The translations under genes were made by a program, and so were the position numbers. The notes under the pieces are model-generated. The model saw nothing but the letters and a program-made list of their open reading frames with translations, searched no databases and was not told the origin of the DNA. A stretch of 64,000 nucleotides of DNA from Clostridiales bacterium (GTDB lineage Bacteria; Bacillota; Clostridia; Lachnospirales; Lachnospiraceae): contig JAHABX010000003.1 of the NCBI GenBank assembly GCA_018376135.1, positions 118,840 to 182,839 of the forward strand, given 5' to 3'. Of the stretch, positions 18,724 through 27,227 are shown piece by piece (position 1 is the first letter of the stretch; each line of letters starts with the position of its first letter).

Positions 18724-19770
18724 TTATTTCTCATTAATCTGTTTCAGCACACGTATATCCGAATTAAATAAAAGCTTAATGTTATTGATGCCGTATTTCA
18801 GCATGGCAATACGCTCCAGACCCATTCCAAACGCAAATCCGCTGTACTCTTCAGAATCAATACCACAGTTTTCCAGAACCCTTTTATTCACAATACCTGC
18901 GCCAAGAATCTCAATCCAGCCGGTACCCTTACAAAGGCTGCATCCCTTTCCGCCGCATGCGAAGCAGCTGCAGTCCACTTCAACCGACGGCTCCGTGAAC
19001 GGGAAATAGGAAGGTCTCAGACGGGTGGTAGTCCCTTCTCCGAAGATCTTCTGTACAAACATATCCAGCATGCCCTTCAGATCGCCCAGGGTGATATTCT
19101 TATCCACAACCAGACCTTCCATCTGGCTGAACATAGGCGAATGGGTCGCGTCATCATCGGAGCGGAATACCTTGCCCGGAGATAATATCTTGATGGGCGG
19201 CTGCTTTTTCTCCATCACATGAATCTGTCCTGCAGAGGTCTGTGTGCGGAGCAGAAATTCCGGAGACAGATAGAAGGTATCCTGCATATCTCTTGCCGGA
19301 TGATCCTGAGGCGTATTCAGTGCCGTAAAGTTATAATAATCGTTCTCGATCTCACTTCCTTCATAGATCTCAAATCCCATACCGGCAAAAATGTCGATCA
19401 GCTGAGTCCTCACCAGCGTTACCGGATGAAGATTACCGATCTGTGCCGGCTCTGCCGGAATCGAGATATCGATCTTCTCTGCCTCATATCTGCGCTGAAG
19501 CTCCATCTCCTTCATCTTCACTTCCGTCTCGGCAAAAAGCACCAGAGCCCATTCCTTCAGGTCATTTACCGCCTTGCCATACGCGGCTCTCTCTTCCGGA
19601 GCAAGATTGCGCATCTCCTTCATCAGCTCGCTGATCTTACTCTTCTTGCCTTCCAGATAAACATTTCTGAATTCATAAAGTTCCTTTGAGTTGGTCAATA
19701 CACTCAGTTCATTTTCAATCTTCGCTTTCAGAGCGGAAAGATTGTCCGATAATACCTTTTGATCCTGCAT
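18724..19770 (-). CDS. pheS: Phenylalanine-tRNA ligase alpha subunit
   Basis: Catalytic chain of phenylalanyl-tRNA synthetase, 348 aa from the chosen start. The class II motifs are visible: HPARDMQDTFYLS (motif 2 region), RPSYFPFTEPSVEVDCSC and the C-terminal GFAFGMGLERIAMLKYGI (motif 3). The start is the ATG at 19770, 5 bases after GGGAG. The open frame runs 29 codons further upstream into the T-box terminator region, which cannot be coding. Expression is controlled by a T-box leader specific for uncharged tRNA-Phe. Confidence 0.97.
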   Translation of the reverse strand: MQDQKVLSDNLSALKAKIENELSVLTNSKELYEFRNVYLEGKKSKISELMKEMRNLAPEERAAYGKAVNDLKEWALVLFAETEVKMKEMELQRRYEAEKIDISIPAEPAQIGNLHPVTLVRTQLIDIFAGMGFEIYEGSEIENDYYNFTALNTPQDHPARDMQDTFYLSPEFLLRTQTSAGQIHVMEKKQPPIKILSPGKVFRSDDDATHSPMFSQMEGLVVDKNITLGDLKGMLDMFVQKIFGEGTTTRLRPSYFPFTEPSVEVDCSCFACGGKGCSLCKGTGWIEILGAGIVNKRVLENCGIDSEEYSGFAFGMGLERIAMLKYGINNIKLLFNSDIRVLKQINEK

Positions 19771-19840
19771 ACATTCTCCCTGCTTTCTCTCATATATTTC
19801 TGCGAGCCCATGGCTCCTTTTAACCGACCGAATGTCAATT

Positions 19841-20070
19841 AAAAAATCCCATAGCATAAATTATGCTATGGGACGAATCATTCCGCGGTACCACCCATGT
19901 TCAGATATTCCATCAGAACATCTGCACTCCACTTGCTTTAATGCAGCAACTACATCCGCTTTCACGGAAAACTCCAATGCTGAAATTCATCTGCAGGCGA
20001 CTGGCATACTCACAGCAAACGTACACCTCTCTGATAATCGCTGATGCCGACTACTTACACATCTTCTCAG
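19841..20070 (-). ncRNA. T-box leader, tRNA-Phe specific
   Basis: Minus-strand leader of pheST. The T-box core TGGGTGGTACCGCGG is at 19883-19897. It is followed by an intrinsic terminator at 19847-19874 (TCCCATAGCATAA/TTATGCTATGGGA) with a six-T tail at 19841-19846. In the specifier loop, GAATTTCAG contains TTC at 19982-19984, the Phe codon, followed by the usual A. Uncharged tRNA-Phe should bind the specifier and the T-box bulge and favour the antiterminator. Confidence 0.95.
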
Positions 20071-20078
20071 TTTCGACC

Positions 20079-20107
20079 ATTATAGCTTCTTTCCGGAGGA
20101 AAGTCAA
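20079..20107 (-). promoter_or_regulatory. Sigma-A promoter for pheST
   Basis: Minus-strand TTGACT, 17-base spacer, TATAAT, about 10 bases upstream of the T-box leader. Confidence 0.8.
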
Positions 20108-20182
20108 GCAATGACAAGAAAGGGATATCCTTCTTTCTTACTGTTTGTTACTGTTCACTCCTCATGGTCATTCTCAGTACCA

Positions 20183-20693
20183 CTATTTATCCGGCTGCAA
20201 AAGCTCTGTTTCCATCTGTGAATATTCCTCTGCCGTAATCCCGATCAGTTCACATGCCTTTTCCAAATCTACTTCCAGCTTCTGCATAAGAGATTTGACT
20301 CCTGTTACTTTTCCACGCGCTTCTCCCCATACTCTTCCTCGGGCTTCTCCTTGCTGCTTTGCTTCTCTCTCCCAATCCTCCAACGCTTTACACATGTTTA
20401 CCCTGCCTCCTTCTTCATTACATTGTTCTTCGATGCATCTCTCCACACTGGGATTGCCCAGCAATGCTGACATAACCTTTCCTGTCTCAGGCTTCAGATT
20501 CCGGTACTCGGAATTTCCTGAAACTTCTTTATAAACTGCATGTCTGTCCTGATCTAACTGCAGCAGCTTCAGCACATACTTCAGCTGCCCCTCACAGCTC
20601 TCTGCATGCTCCAGATCATACATGTTCACCAGATCTGCAAATTCCTGGTTGTCCCGGAAAAAAATTGTTAAGCTCATTGTTGATCTTCCCCAT
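20183..20693 (-). pseudogene. Decayed Rpn/PD-(D/E)XK nuclease family transposase
   Basis: The C-terminal part (LVNMYDLEHAESCEGQLKYV, then MCKALEDWEREA and repeated GEARGR) is typical of Rpn/YhgA-like recombination-promoting nucleases of gut Clostridia. The natural start appears to be the ATG at 20693 behind AGGAGG, reading MGKINNELNNFF. A run of seven Ts then shifts the frame; with six Ts the frame would continue RDNQEFADLVN. The nuclease core of about 200 aa is missing, so an internal deletion joins the N and C termini. An ATG at 20677 opens the downstream frame, but the product would lack the catalytic domain. Confidence 0.7.
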
Positions 20694-20773
20694 AATCCTC
20701 CTTTGGCAGAATTGCAGGGGGTGATCAGTCCGCCGGGATTCCGCCTGTATTTAATTTCAATATCTTATATATT

Positions 20774-20802
20774 ATTTTAGTACACAAATTGTATTTTGTC
20801 AA
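20774..20802 (-). promoter_or_regulatory. Predicted promoter of the Rpn remnant
   Basis: Minus-strand TTGACA, 17 bases, TAAAAT, about 80 bases upstream of the remnant's ATG, in AT-rich DNA. Confidence 0.55.
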
Positions 20803-20980
20803 TTACATTTCAACATATAATACAACTAATTGAAACATATTGTAAAGCACCAGCTAAACTATACAACTTTCTAAAAAACGTCCAATCCATGCTACTGCCA
20901 TTCTTTAATGTTCTCCCTTCATATTTAACTTCCACTATATAAAGAGAATGCTGTCAAAAAATATGATAGTGAGATGGAAA

Positions 20981-21005
20981 GCCCCTCACTCCAATTGTGA
21001 GGGGC
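20981..21005 (-). terminator. Terminator-like hairpin after the oxidoreductase gene
   Basis: Perfect 9-bp stem GCCCCTCAC/GTGAGGGGC with a 7-base loop, 8 bases past the oxidoreductase stop codon. The T-tail is short (TTTCC), so it may be weak. Confidence 0.55.
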
Positions 21006-21013
21006 TGCATTTC

Positions 21014-21985
21014 TCATCTCTCCTGCGGGTATACAAGATTCCAGTCCTTCCGAAGCTTATCCATAATCCTCATAACCCGAAGAGTCTCTTCATGGGGCAT
21101 GGAGGGGCACTCCTGTGCGCCTTCTTCAATACAGCGGATCAGCTCCTGAACCTCATATTCATAACCGGTACTCTGCTCCGGCATGTCGATATGTCTGGAA
21201 AGTCTGTGATCTGCATCGTAGATATCAACAGCAAGGGGATTATTGATATTATCAACGATCATACAGCCCCTGGACCCATAAAATATTCCCTGCCGATCCG
21301 AGATCCCATACATTCCTGCGGTCAGAACAGCAAACCGTCCGTCCTTCCAGGTCATAGTGATGCACTCCTGCCCATCCACACCGGTATCGGTCATGACTAC
21401 CGTAGAGGAGATATCTTTAAAATCATTTCCAAAATGCATCAGGGCAAAGTTAAGAGGATAGATCCCCACATCCAGAAGTGCACCGCCTGCAAGCTCCGGA
21501 CGGATCAGTCTCTCATTCTGGCATATGCGGTAACACAGATTTGCAGTCAGAGTACGCACCTCTCCAATCACACCCTCTGCCAGCAGCTCGTCTATAATCC
21601 TTCTGGACGGCATATAGCGTGTCCAGATCGCCTCTGTGATAAGCACTCCATATTTCTTTGCCAGCGCAAACAATTCTTCTGCCTGACCTTCATTCACTGT
21701 AAAAGCCTTTTCACAAAGCACATGCTTTCCATGCTCCATGGCAAGCTTCGCATGCTCAAAATGATGGGAATGAGGTGTCGCAATATATACAATATCCACT
21801 TCCGGATCGCATACCAGCTCTTCATAAGAACCATATGCCTTTTCAAATCCATATTTCTCTGCAAATGCTCTCGCTTTTACAATATCTCTGGATGCAACTG
21901 CACAGCAGGACGCCTGCTCTACTGAATGAATCGTCTGCGCCATACTTACGGCAATATTTCCGGCTCCAAGAATTCCGATGTTCAT
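21014..21985 (-). CDS. Gfo/Idh/MocA family oxidoreductase
   Basis: NAD(P)-dependent sugar/polyol-type dehydrogenase of 323 aa. The N-terminal Rossmann fold starts NIGILGAGNIA. The family motif around the catalytic lysine reads HGKHVLCEKAFTVN, with Ala where Pro is usual after EK. The C-terminal substrate domain includes GGALLDVGIYPLNFALMHFG, as in trans-dihydrobenzenediol dehydrogenase-like members. No sugar-uptake genes lie beside it, so substrate and pathway are unknown. The ATG follows GGGGGATCTT. Confidence 0.88.
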   Translation of the reverse strand: MNIGILGAGNIAVSMAQTIHSVEQASCCAVASRDIVKARAFAEKYGFEKAYGSYEELVCDPEVDIVYIATPHSHHFEHAKLAMEHGKHVLCEKAFTVNEGQAEELFALAKKYGVLITEAIWTRYMPSRRIIDELLAEGVIGEVRTLTANLCYRICQNERLIRPELAGGALLDVGIYPLNFALMHFGNDFKDISSTVVMTDTGVDGQECITMTWKDGRFAVLTAGMYGISDRQGIFYGSRGCMIVDNINNPLAVDIYDADHRLSRHIDMPEQSTGYEYEVQELIRCIEEGAQECPSMPHEETLRVMRIMDKLRKDWNLVYPQER

Positions 21986-22045
21986 AAGATCCCCCTTTTA
22001 TAAAAGTCCAACTGTTTTTAACTGTTGTTGTTTCTTCCATTTTTA

Positions 22046-22073
22046 ATTATACATCATATCAGGAGAAAGTCTA
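22046..22073 (-). promoter_or_regulatory. Predicted promoter for the oxidoreductase gene
   Basis: Minus-strand TAGACT, 16 bases, TATAAT, about 60 bases upstream of the gene. Confidence 0.5.
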
Positions 22074-22095
22074 TTTTTCTGTGATAAAATCAACC

Positions 22096-22131
22096 AAAAA
22101 ACTGACCCGAAGGATACGCCTTCCGATCAGT
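22096..22131 (-). terminator. Terminator after the Crp/Fnr gene
   Basis: On the minus strand ACTGATCGGAAGG pairs with CCTTCGGGTCAGT around a 5-base loop, followed by six Ts. It closes the transcript of the regulator, YoaK-like and aminotransferase genes. Confidence 0.8.
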
Positions 22132-22142
22132 CCCGGCCCTCT

Positions 22143-22820
22143 CTATGGCACCAGCTTACTCAGCCGCTCCTTATCCACGATCTTAATAATTCCTCTGGAC
22201 TGCTCGATCAGTCCATCTGCCTGGAAGCTCTTCAGCATCCGGGAGACCACCTCTCTTGCACTTCCGATATAACGCGCGATCTGCTCCTGGGTCAGATACA
22301 GATTGTGCGAATGATTCTTTCTCATCTCATCCAGCAGAAAAATCGCCAGACGCTTATCCACACTCATGAAAAGAATCTGTTCCATTGCCCACATCACATC
22401 CGAGAAACGATCCACTGCGTTTTTGTAGACAAAGTTCTCCACATACACATTCTCATCCTTCAGCGTCCGGAATATCCCGCTGCGGATCAGATACACCTCC
22501 GTATCACTCTCCGCGTCAATGTGCACATCAAAGGTAATGCTGTTGAGTACACAGGATGCCGACATGACACAGACCTCTCCCTCCGAAAGCCGGTATAACG
22601 TAACCTCTCTGCCGTCCTCGGACAGAATATAGACCCGCAGCCCGCCTTTTCTGATCAGCAGAATGCCCAGACATTCATCTGCGGAATTGTGAAGGTTAAA
22701 GCCCTTCGGATAAGACGTCTTCATCATCTGCTGCTCCAGCAGCTCTTTTTCCGCCTGGGTCAGCCGGTCCCAAAAGCTCAGATGGGAACTGATAAACATA
22801 AGATCTTCTTTTTCCAACAT
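22143..22820 (-). CDS. Crp/Fnr family transcriptional regulator
   Basis: Cytoplasmic regulator of 225 aa with an N-terminal cyclic-nucleotide-binding-like beta barrel (residues about 20-130; GGLRVYILSEDGREVTLYRL, EGEVCVMSASCVL) and a C-terminal winged helix-turn-helix (LTQEQIARYIGSAREVVSRM). The N-terminal cysteine cluster of oxygen-sensing FNR is absent, so it is not an FNR-type iron-sulphur sensor; ligand unknown. The ATG at 22820 is six bases after AGGAGGA; an upstream in-frame ATG at 22838 has no such site. It lies 49 bases after the YoaK-like gene on the same strand. Confidence 0.88.
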   Translation of the reverse strand: MLEKEDLMFISSHLSFWDRLTQAEKELLEQQMMKTSYPKGFNLHNSADECLGILLIRKGGLRVYILSEDGREVTLYRLSEGEVCVMSASCVLNSITFDVHIDAESDTEVYLIRSGIFRTLKDENVYVENFVYKNAVDRFSDVMWAMEQILFMSVDKRLAIFLLDEMRKNHSHNLYLTQEQIARYIGSAREVVSRMLKSFQADGLIEQSRGIIKIVDKERLSKLVP

Positions 22821-22869
22821 AAGAAATCCTCCTGTCATCTGACATTATAACACGAAGTTCTCTTCTGCG

Positions 22870-23538
22870 TCACTGCTTCTTTTCCCAATCGGAGAACATC
22901 ATAAAAAATGCTGCCAGCAGAATGCCGGAACAAATCAGAATCGCCCGCTCTGCCAGATATTTTACTGCCTCGTGTCCGATGACGGCTCCCAGAATAAAAA
23001 AGGCTATGATCAGATAATACAGCATCCCTTTTCCTGCCGCCTCCCTGTCCCTTTTCGCCAGATAATCACAGGTGTTCTGGACTGCGCTGCGCAGATTGCC
23101 GATACACATGGTGGTGGCGATTCCATTTCCCTGAATCTTGCGAAAGCTCTCCACCTGGATCCCGCACGCCAGAGAAGTCAGACTGTTTGCAGGCAGATTC
23201 ATACTCTGAGGCATAAGACACACTATGCCAAAGATTACTGCCTCACAGAGTACCGATATCTGCCTCCAGTGCAGAAGACTCAGCTCCTTTTTCTGAAGCT
23301 TTACCATATCGGCTATGGCAATCCCCATTGCAAAAGCAAGGACCGGAATCAGGTAACGGATCGCCTGCTCCCAGTCCCCTTCTGACAAACGGATACCAAA
23401 CAGCAGCATATTTCCCGTCTGTGCATTGGCAAATACCTGCTCCCTGCACATATAGGAATATGCATCCATAAAGCCTCCGGCAAGAGCCAGGACAATTCCC
23501 AGCTCCAGAGACTCTGACATCTGTCTGTTATGTTTCAT
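22870..23538 (-). CDS. YoaK/DUF1275 family membrane protein
   Basis: A 222-aa polytopic protein with about six hydrophobic helices. The family pattern is clear: GGFMDAYSYMCREQVFANAQ then TGNMLLFG near the N terminus, and a central GIQVESFRKIQGNGIATTMC. The role of DUF1275 proteins is unknown; they are presumed transporters or membrane organisers. The ATG at 23538 is immediately downstream of the aminotransferase stop, so the two are translationally linked. The ORF could be extended upstream, but only inside the aminotransferase gene. Confidence 0.85.
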   Translation of the reverse strand: MKHNRQMSESLELGIVLALAGGFMDAYSYMCREQVFANAQTGNMLLFGIRLSEGDWEQAIRYLIPVLAFAMGIAIADMVKLQKKELSLLHWRQISVLCEAVIFGIVCLMPQSMNLPANSLTSLACGIQVESFRKIQGNGIATTMCIGNLRSAVQNTCDYLAKRDREAAGKGMLYYLIIAFFILGAVIGHEAVKYLAERAILICSGILLAAFFMMFSDWEKKQ

Positions 23539-23540
23539 TT

Positions 23541-24755
23541 CTATACAGCCTTTCTTCTTCTGTAATCCGCCTTTGATGCACTGGCTTCCCTGATGCATGC
23601 CGCCAGCACTCTGGTTGCCTGCTCGATCTCCTCCAGCGTTGCGAAGGACGGAGCCAGACGGATATTGCGGTCCTCCGGGTCATGTCCGTAGGGGAAGGTC
23701 GCTCCCGCTGCAGTGAACGTAACTCCTGCCTCCTTGCTCAGGCGCACCACCTCTTTGGCACATCCCGGCAGCGTATTCAGAGAAATAAAATATCCGCCTC
23801 TTGGCAGAGTCCATTCTGCCAGACCAAGCCCTCCCAGTTCCTCTTCCAGCACCTTTTCCACCATCTCAAATTTCGGACGGAGGATATCTGCGTGCTTTTT
23901 CATATGAGCGAGAACACCCTGTCTGTTCTTAAAATACCGGACATGTCTCAGCTGATTGATCTTATCCGGTCCAATGGTCTCAAATTTAAAATAATTTCTC
24001 AGGTCTGCCAGATTGGCTGCACTGGATGCAACTGCAGAGATGCCGTCTCCTGCAAAGCTGATCTTGCTGGTGGAGCAAAACTCATATACCATATCCGGAT
24101 GCCCTGCCTCTTCGCACAGCTTCAGGATATCCGGGATCTCACAAAGCTCCTCCGGATACAGGGAATGTACACAGTATGCATTATCCCAGAAAATACGGAA
24201 ATCCGCCGCCTTCGGATTCAGCTCTGCAAATGCCTTCACTACCTCATCACTGAATACCACTCCGGTAGGATTCTGATACTTGGGCACGCACCAGATTCCC
24301 TTTACACTGGCATCCTTTTCCACATATTTTCTCACCATATCCATATCCGGTCCGTCTTCCTTCATCGGTATGGTGATCAGTTCAAAGCCGAACCGCTCTG
24401 TAATGGCAAAATGTCTGTCATAGCCGGGAGCCGGACACAGGAACTTTCTCTTCTTCTGAAGCAACATGGGTTCACAGCCGGAAAGACCGTCCATCATCCC
24501 ATGGGCGATTACCTGAAACATAAGATTCAGACTGCTGTTATCAAATACCATCACATGAGCCGGGGATACATCCATCAGATCTGCCATCAGCTTCTTCGCT
24601 TCCGGGATTCCGTCTGCTCCGCCGTAATTTCTGCAGTCTGTTCCGTCCTCCGAATCCAGAACGGAGTGGGAATGCAGAACATCCAGCATCTTTACTGACA
24701 GATCCAGCTGCTCCTTTGAAGGCTTTCCTCTTGATAAATCCAAATGCAAACTCAT
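23541..24755 (-). CDS. PLP-dependent aminotransferase (fold type I, PF12897-like)
   Basis: A 404-aa pyridoxal-phosphate enzyme resembling the atypical aspartate aminotransferase family (MocR-like aminotransferase domain without DNA-binding part). Visible signatures are NYGGADGIPEAKKLMADLM, the VPKYQNPTGVVFSDE segment, WDNAYCVHSL (cofactor-contacting Asp/Tyr) and CSTSKISFAGDG with the Schiff-base lysine. A C-terminal NIRLAPSFA contains the arginine that binds the substrate carboxylate. Substrate is probably an amino acid such as aspartate or alanine, by family only. It is divergent from a LysR-type gene, which is a common regulator-target arrangement. Confidence 0.87.
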   Translation of the reverse strand: MSLHLDLSRGKPSKEQLDLSVKMLDVLHSHSVLDSEDGTDCRNYGGADGIPEAKKLMADLMDVSPAHVMVFDNSSLNLMFQVIAHGMMDGLSGCEPMLLQKKRKFLCPAPGYDRHFAITERFGFELITIPMKEDGPDMDMVRKYVEKDASVKGIWCVPKYQNPTGVVFSDEVVKAFAELNPKAADFRIFWDNAYCVHSLYPEELCEIPDILKLCEEAGHPDMVYEFCSTSKISFAGDGISAVASSAANLADLRNYFKFETIGPDKINQLRHVRYFKNRQGVLAHMKKHADILRPKFEMVEKVLEEELGGLGLAEWTLPRGGYFISLNTLPGCAKEVVRLSKEAGVTFTAAGATFPYGHDPEDRNIRLAPSFATLEEIEQATRVLAACIREASASKADYRRRKAV

Positions 24756-24876
24756 GATATTTCTCTCCTTATCTCTTTACTTCACATGTTTGCCAGTTTA
24801 TAATATTCCTCACAAGATGTAAAATACATATATGAGATACTTATTATATCTTTTTGACATATCGAAAGGAGCGCCT

Positions 24877-25767
24877 ATGGATATCACATACGATTACTAC
24901 CGGATTTTCTATTATGTGGCAAAATACAAAAGCTTTACGAGAGCCGCCTCCATCCTGATGAACAACCAGCCCAACATCACCCGTTCCATGAACAATCTGG
25001 AGCGTCAGCTTGGATGCAGTCTGTTCATCCGCTCCAATCGGGGTGTGGAGCTGACGCCGGAAGGACAGAAGCTGTACGAGCACGTAACCGTCGCCTTCGA
25101 GCAGCTTCAGGCAGCAGAGCTGGAGCTTGCCAACGGCAACAATCTGGAAAGCGGAACCGTCACCGTAAGCGCCAGCGAGACTGCCCTCCACGGCGTCCTG
25201 CTCCCGGTCCTGAGAAGCTTTCACACCTCCTATCCCGGCATTCGGATCCGGATCTCCAACCACTCCACCTCCCAGGCAGTCCAGGCGGTAAAAAACGGGC
25301 TGGTGGATTTTGCCGCGGTTACCACGCCCACCGATGTGAGCCGCCCCTTAAAAGAGATCAAACTGAAGGAATTCCACGAGGTGCTGGTCTGCGGCAGACG
25401 CTACTCCTTTCTGGCAAAGGATACCCAGCATCTGTCAGGTCTGAAGGATTACCCGCTGATCAGCCTGGGCAAAGAGACCAAGACCTACGAGCTGTACACC
25501 AGTCTCTATTTAAAATACGGACTGGTCATGTCGCCTGATATTGAAGTGGCAACTGCCGACCAGCTCATTCCCACCATCCTCCACGATCTGGGGATCGGCT
25601 TCGTCCCGGAACCCTTTGTAAAAAACCACACCGGCAAGGAGCCGCTCTATGTGATCCCTCTGGCAGAGGACATTCCCTCCCGCTCCATCTGTCTTGTGGA
25701 GGACACAAGCCGGCCTTTGAGTATTGCTGCCAATACGCTGAAAAATATGCTGAAGACCTTCTGCTGA
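24877..25767 (+). CDS. LysR family transcriptional regulator
   Basis: A 296-aa regulator. The N-terminal winged HTH is well conserved (DYYRIFYYVAKYKSFTRAAS and NQPNITRSMNNLERQLGCSL). It is followed by the periplasmic-binding-like effector domain. The ATG at 24877 follows AAAGGAG. The gene is divergent from the aminotransferase gene, with 121 bases of AT-rich DNA between them, so autoregulation and control of that gene are likely. Its stop codon lies inside the left copy of a 30-bp direct repeat that flanks the adjacent toxin-antitoxin-like module, meaning the module entered exactly at the 3' end of this gene. Confidence 0.92.
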   Translation: MDITYDYYRIFYYVAKYKSFTRAASILMNNQPNITRSMNNLERQLGCSLFIRSNRGVELTPEGQKLYEHVTVAFEQLQAAELELANGNNLESGTVTVSASETALHGVLLPVLRSFHTSYPGIRIRISNHSTSQAVQAVKNGLVDFAAVTTPTDVSRPLKEIKLKEFHEVLVCGRRYSFLAKDTQHLSGLKDYPLISLGKETKTYELYTSLYLKYGLVMSPDIEVATADQLIPTILHDLGIGFVPEPFVKNHTGKEPLYVIPLAEDIPSRSICLVEDTSRPLSIAANTLKNMLKTFC

Positions 25768-25789
25768 CCGATGTACATTGACACCTTCC
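25760..25789 (+). repeat. 30-bp direct repeat, left copy
   Basis: Exact 30-base match to 27198-27227, same orientation (starts TCTGCTGACCG, ends TTGACACCTTCC). It covers the last two codons and stop of the LysR gene. Flanking bases differ immediately outside on both sides. Confidence 0.93.
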
Positions 25790-25796
25790 ATCTGCT

Positions 25797-26432
25797 TTAT
25801 TCCAATATAGCTTCCATCTGGCAGCCCAGAACCGCCGCAAGTGCTTTGACAGAAGCAACGGATGCCTTATTGATGTTCTTTGTCCCAAGCTCGTACTGCT
25901 GCAAAGTACGAAGATTTATTCCCGATTTTTCGGAAAGCTCTCTCTGAGTGTAGCCACAGCGTTTGCGCTGTCTTTGCAGTTTTGTGGACTGCTTTCTGCG
26001 TTCCATGATGGCATTGGCTGTATCTACAAACTTATCCTCTGATGCTTCATGGAGCGTTCCGTAGAGCTTATGGATTTCCTTCATCGGGAGCGCTTCCAGT
26101 ATATTCTTAAAATCCTTTCCCGTACACCATTGATAATACGCCAGAATCCATCCACACCAGTATTCAGGGGAATAATCACTCTCATTTATGGCTTCCGGGA
26201 ACGCAATCTGCAGTTTAGATTTGGCGATTACTTCCATAACGAGCTCTGTGCCGGACAGACCTGTAACGACCCTCGGATTGCCCTTTCCGAATTGCTCCGC
26301 ATATCCGCTCGCAACGAAGAGCTCTGCAAACTGTCCGATTTCCAGGCAGCATCCATTAACGGCATAGTCAAAGGCTTCACCCAAATTTTTCATAGCATCA
26401 GAAAGATAAGTTTCATCGTATGCGTAGGTCAT
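25797..26432 (-). CDS. HTH (XRE-type) protein, putative antitoxin
   Basis: A 211-aa protein with an uncharacterised N-terminal domain of about 140 residues and a C-terminal Cro/CI-type helix-turn-helix (CGYTQRELSEKSGINLRTLQ, then QYELGTKNINKASVASVKAL). It overlaps the end of the upstream DUF3990-like gene by 20 bases, which indicates coupled translation. By arrangement it is the antitoxin/repressor of the pair. A perfect 16-bp palindrome in the module's promoter is a plausible binding site. Confidence 0.8.
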   Translation of the reverse strand: MTYAYDETYLSDAMKNLGEAFDYAVNGCCLEIGQFAELFVASGYAEQFGKGNPRVVTGLSGTELVMEVIAKSKLQIAFPEAINESDYSPEYWCGWILAYYQWCTGKDFKNILEALPMKEIHKLYGTLHEASEDKFVDTANAIMERRKQSTKLQRQRKRCGYTQRELSEKSGINLRTLQQYELGTKNINKASVASVKALAAVLGCQMEAILE

Positions 26433-27090
26433 TTCCCTGCACCCCTTCCCGAATGATATCTCTCATGAAGATACCATCCAAATCGTCTGTTTCCAACTCT
26501 CTCAGGTAAGCACTTCTGGCATTCTCGTCCCGCGCTCTTCTCTTAACATAATAGATGGCATTGTCCGCAACCGCATAGTCCCGGAAGCGGATCAAATCAA
26601 ATGCTTTCCGGGACTTCAGAACAAATTGTTCTCCCAGCTTGCCCAGCCGCATGGCTGCACCCAGCTGCTGTAGGGAAATCTCGTTGCTGACAAACGACCG
26701 GGCGAAGGAGAAATAGGAATCGTCTGCCCGATAGCCGATAATGGCATCATACCCTTCCGTTTCCGGAAGAAAATTCCGAATCAGATATTCTCTTCCCCGG
26801 CGGGCCACCGGTGTGGAAAGCCGCCCGACTCTGTTTTTCATCAGAATCGCCAGCCAGTTCAGAATGGAGTATTCAGCAGAGGACAGATTCAGAATTTTCA
26901 AAGTATCCGTTTCCATTTCATACCGATTGGCATACCCGTCCTGCCCCTCCGAGCAGGCCCATTCCATGGCAAGCTCCTGATGCTCTGTGCAATAGAAGCC
27001 CATGCCATAGTCATTGTAGGCTTTGCCCTTGCCGAAAACAGGACGCTCAATAATGTCCGACGATCCATGAAACAATATGAGTTTGCTCAT
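26413..27090 (-). CDS. DUF3990-like protein, putative ADP-ribosyltransferase-fold toxin
   Basis: A 225-aa protein. The N-terminal block LILFHGSSDIIERPVFGKGK, then NDYGMGFYCTEHQELAMEWA, matches the DUF3990 pattern and resembles the H-Y part of ADP-ribosyltransferase folds (histidine in FHGS, tyrosine in GFYCT). A plausible later conserved element is the EQFVLKS segment. DUF3990 genes are often paired with small antitoxin-like genes in Clostridia. Toxicity and substrate are inferred. It is first in a two-gene operon with its own palindrome-containing promoter. Confidence 0.78.
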   Translation of the reverse strand: MSKLILFHGSSDIIERPVFGKGKAYNDYGMGFYCTEHQELAMEWACSEGQDGYANRYEMETDTLKILNLSSAEYSILNWLAILMKNRVGRLSTPVARRGREYLIRNFLPETEGYDAIIGYRADDSYFSFARSFVSNEISLQQLGAAMRLGKLGEQFVLKSRKAFDLIRFRDYAVADNAIYYVKRRARDENARSAYLRELETDDLDGIFMRDIIREGVQGNDLRIR

Positions 27091-27131
27091 TGCACTTCCC
27101 TCCTATACTTCTGCAATGGTACCTTTCTTAT

Positions 27132-27160
27132 ATTGTACTTCTACAGAAGTATAACGTCAA
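27132..27160 (-). promoter_or_regulatory. Promoter with palindromic operator for the toxin-antitoxin-like pair
   Basis: Minus-strand TTGACG, 17-base spacer, TACAAT. The spacer contains the perfect palindrome TACTTCTACAGAAGTA (27136-27151). A further half-site, AGAAGTATAG, lies just before the ribosome site. This suits autorepression by the HTH protein. Confidence 0.75.
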
Positions 27161-27197
27161 GTCATTTTCCATAGCTGCAAAAACTGTACACTGAGGG

Positions 27198-27227
27198 TCT
27201 GCTGACCGATGTACATTGACACCTTCC
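27198..27227 (+). repeat. 30-bp direct repeat, right copy
   Basis: Exact copy of 25760-25789. It supplies the TTGACA -35 box of the blaI promoter, so this copy is functional DNA, while the left copy overlaps the LysR gene end. The two copies bracket the 1.4-kb module. Confidence 0.93.

Larger units (their letters stand above)
20694..21013. other. AT-rich intergenic region
   Basis: About 320 bases without a gene. It holds the promoter of the broken Rpn gene (20774-20802) and a terminator-like hairpin after the oxidoreductase gene (20981-21005). The remainder is AT-rich with no further structure that I can support. Confidence 0.6.
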
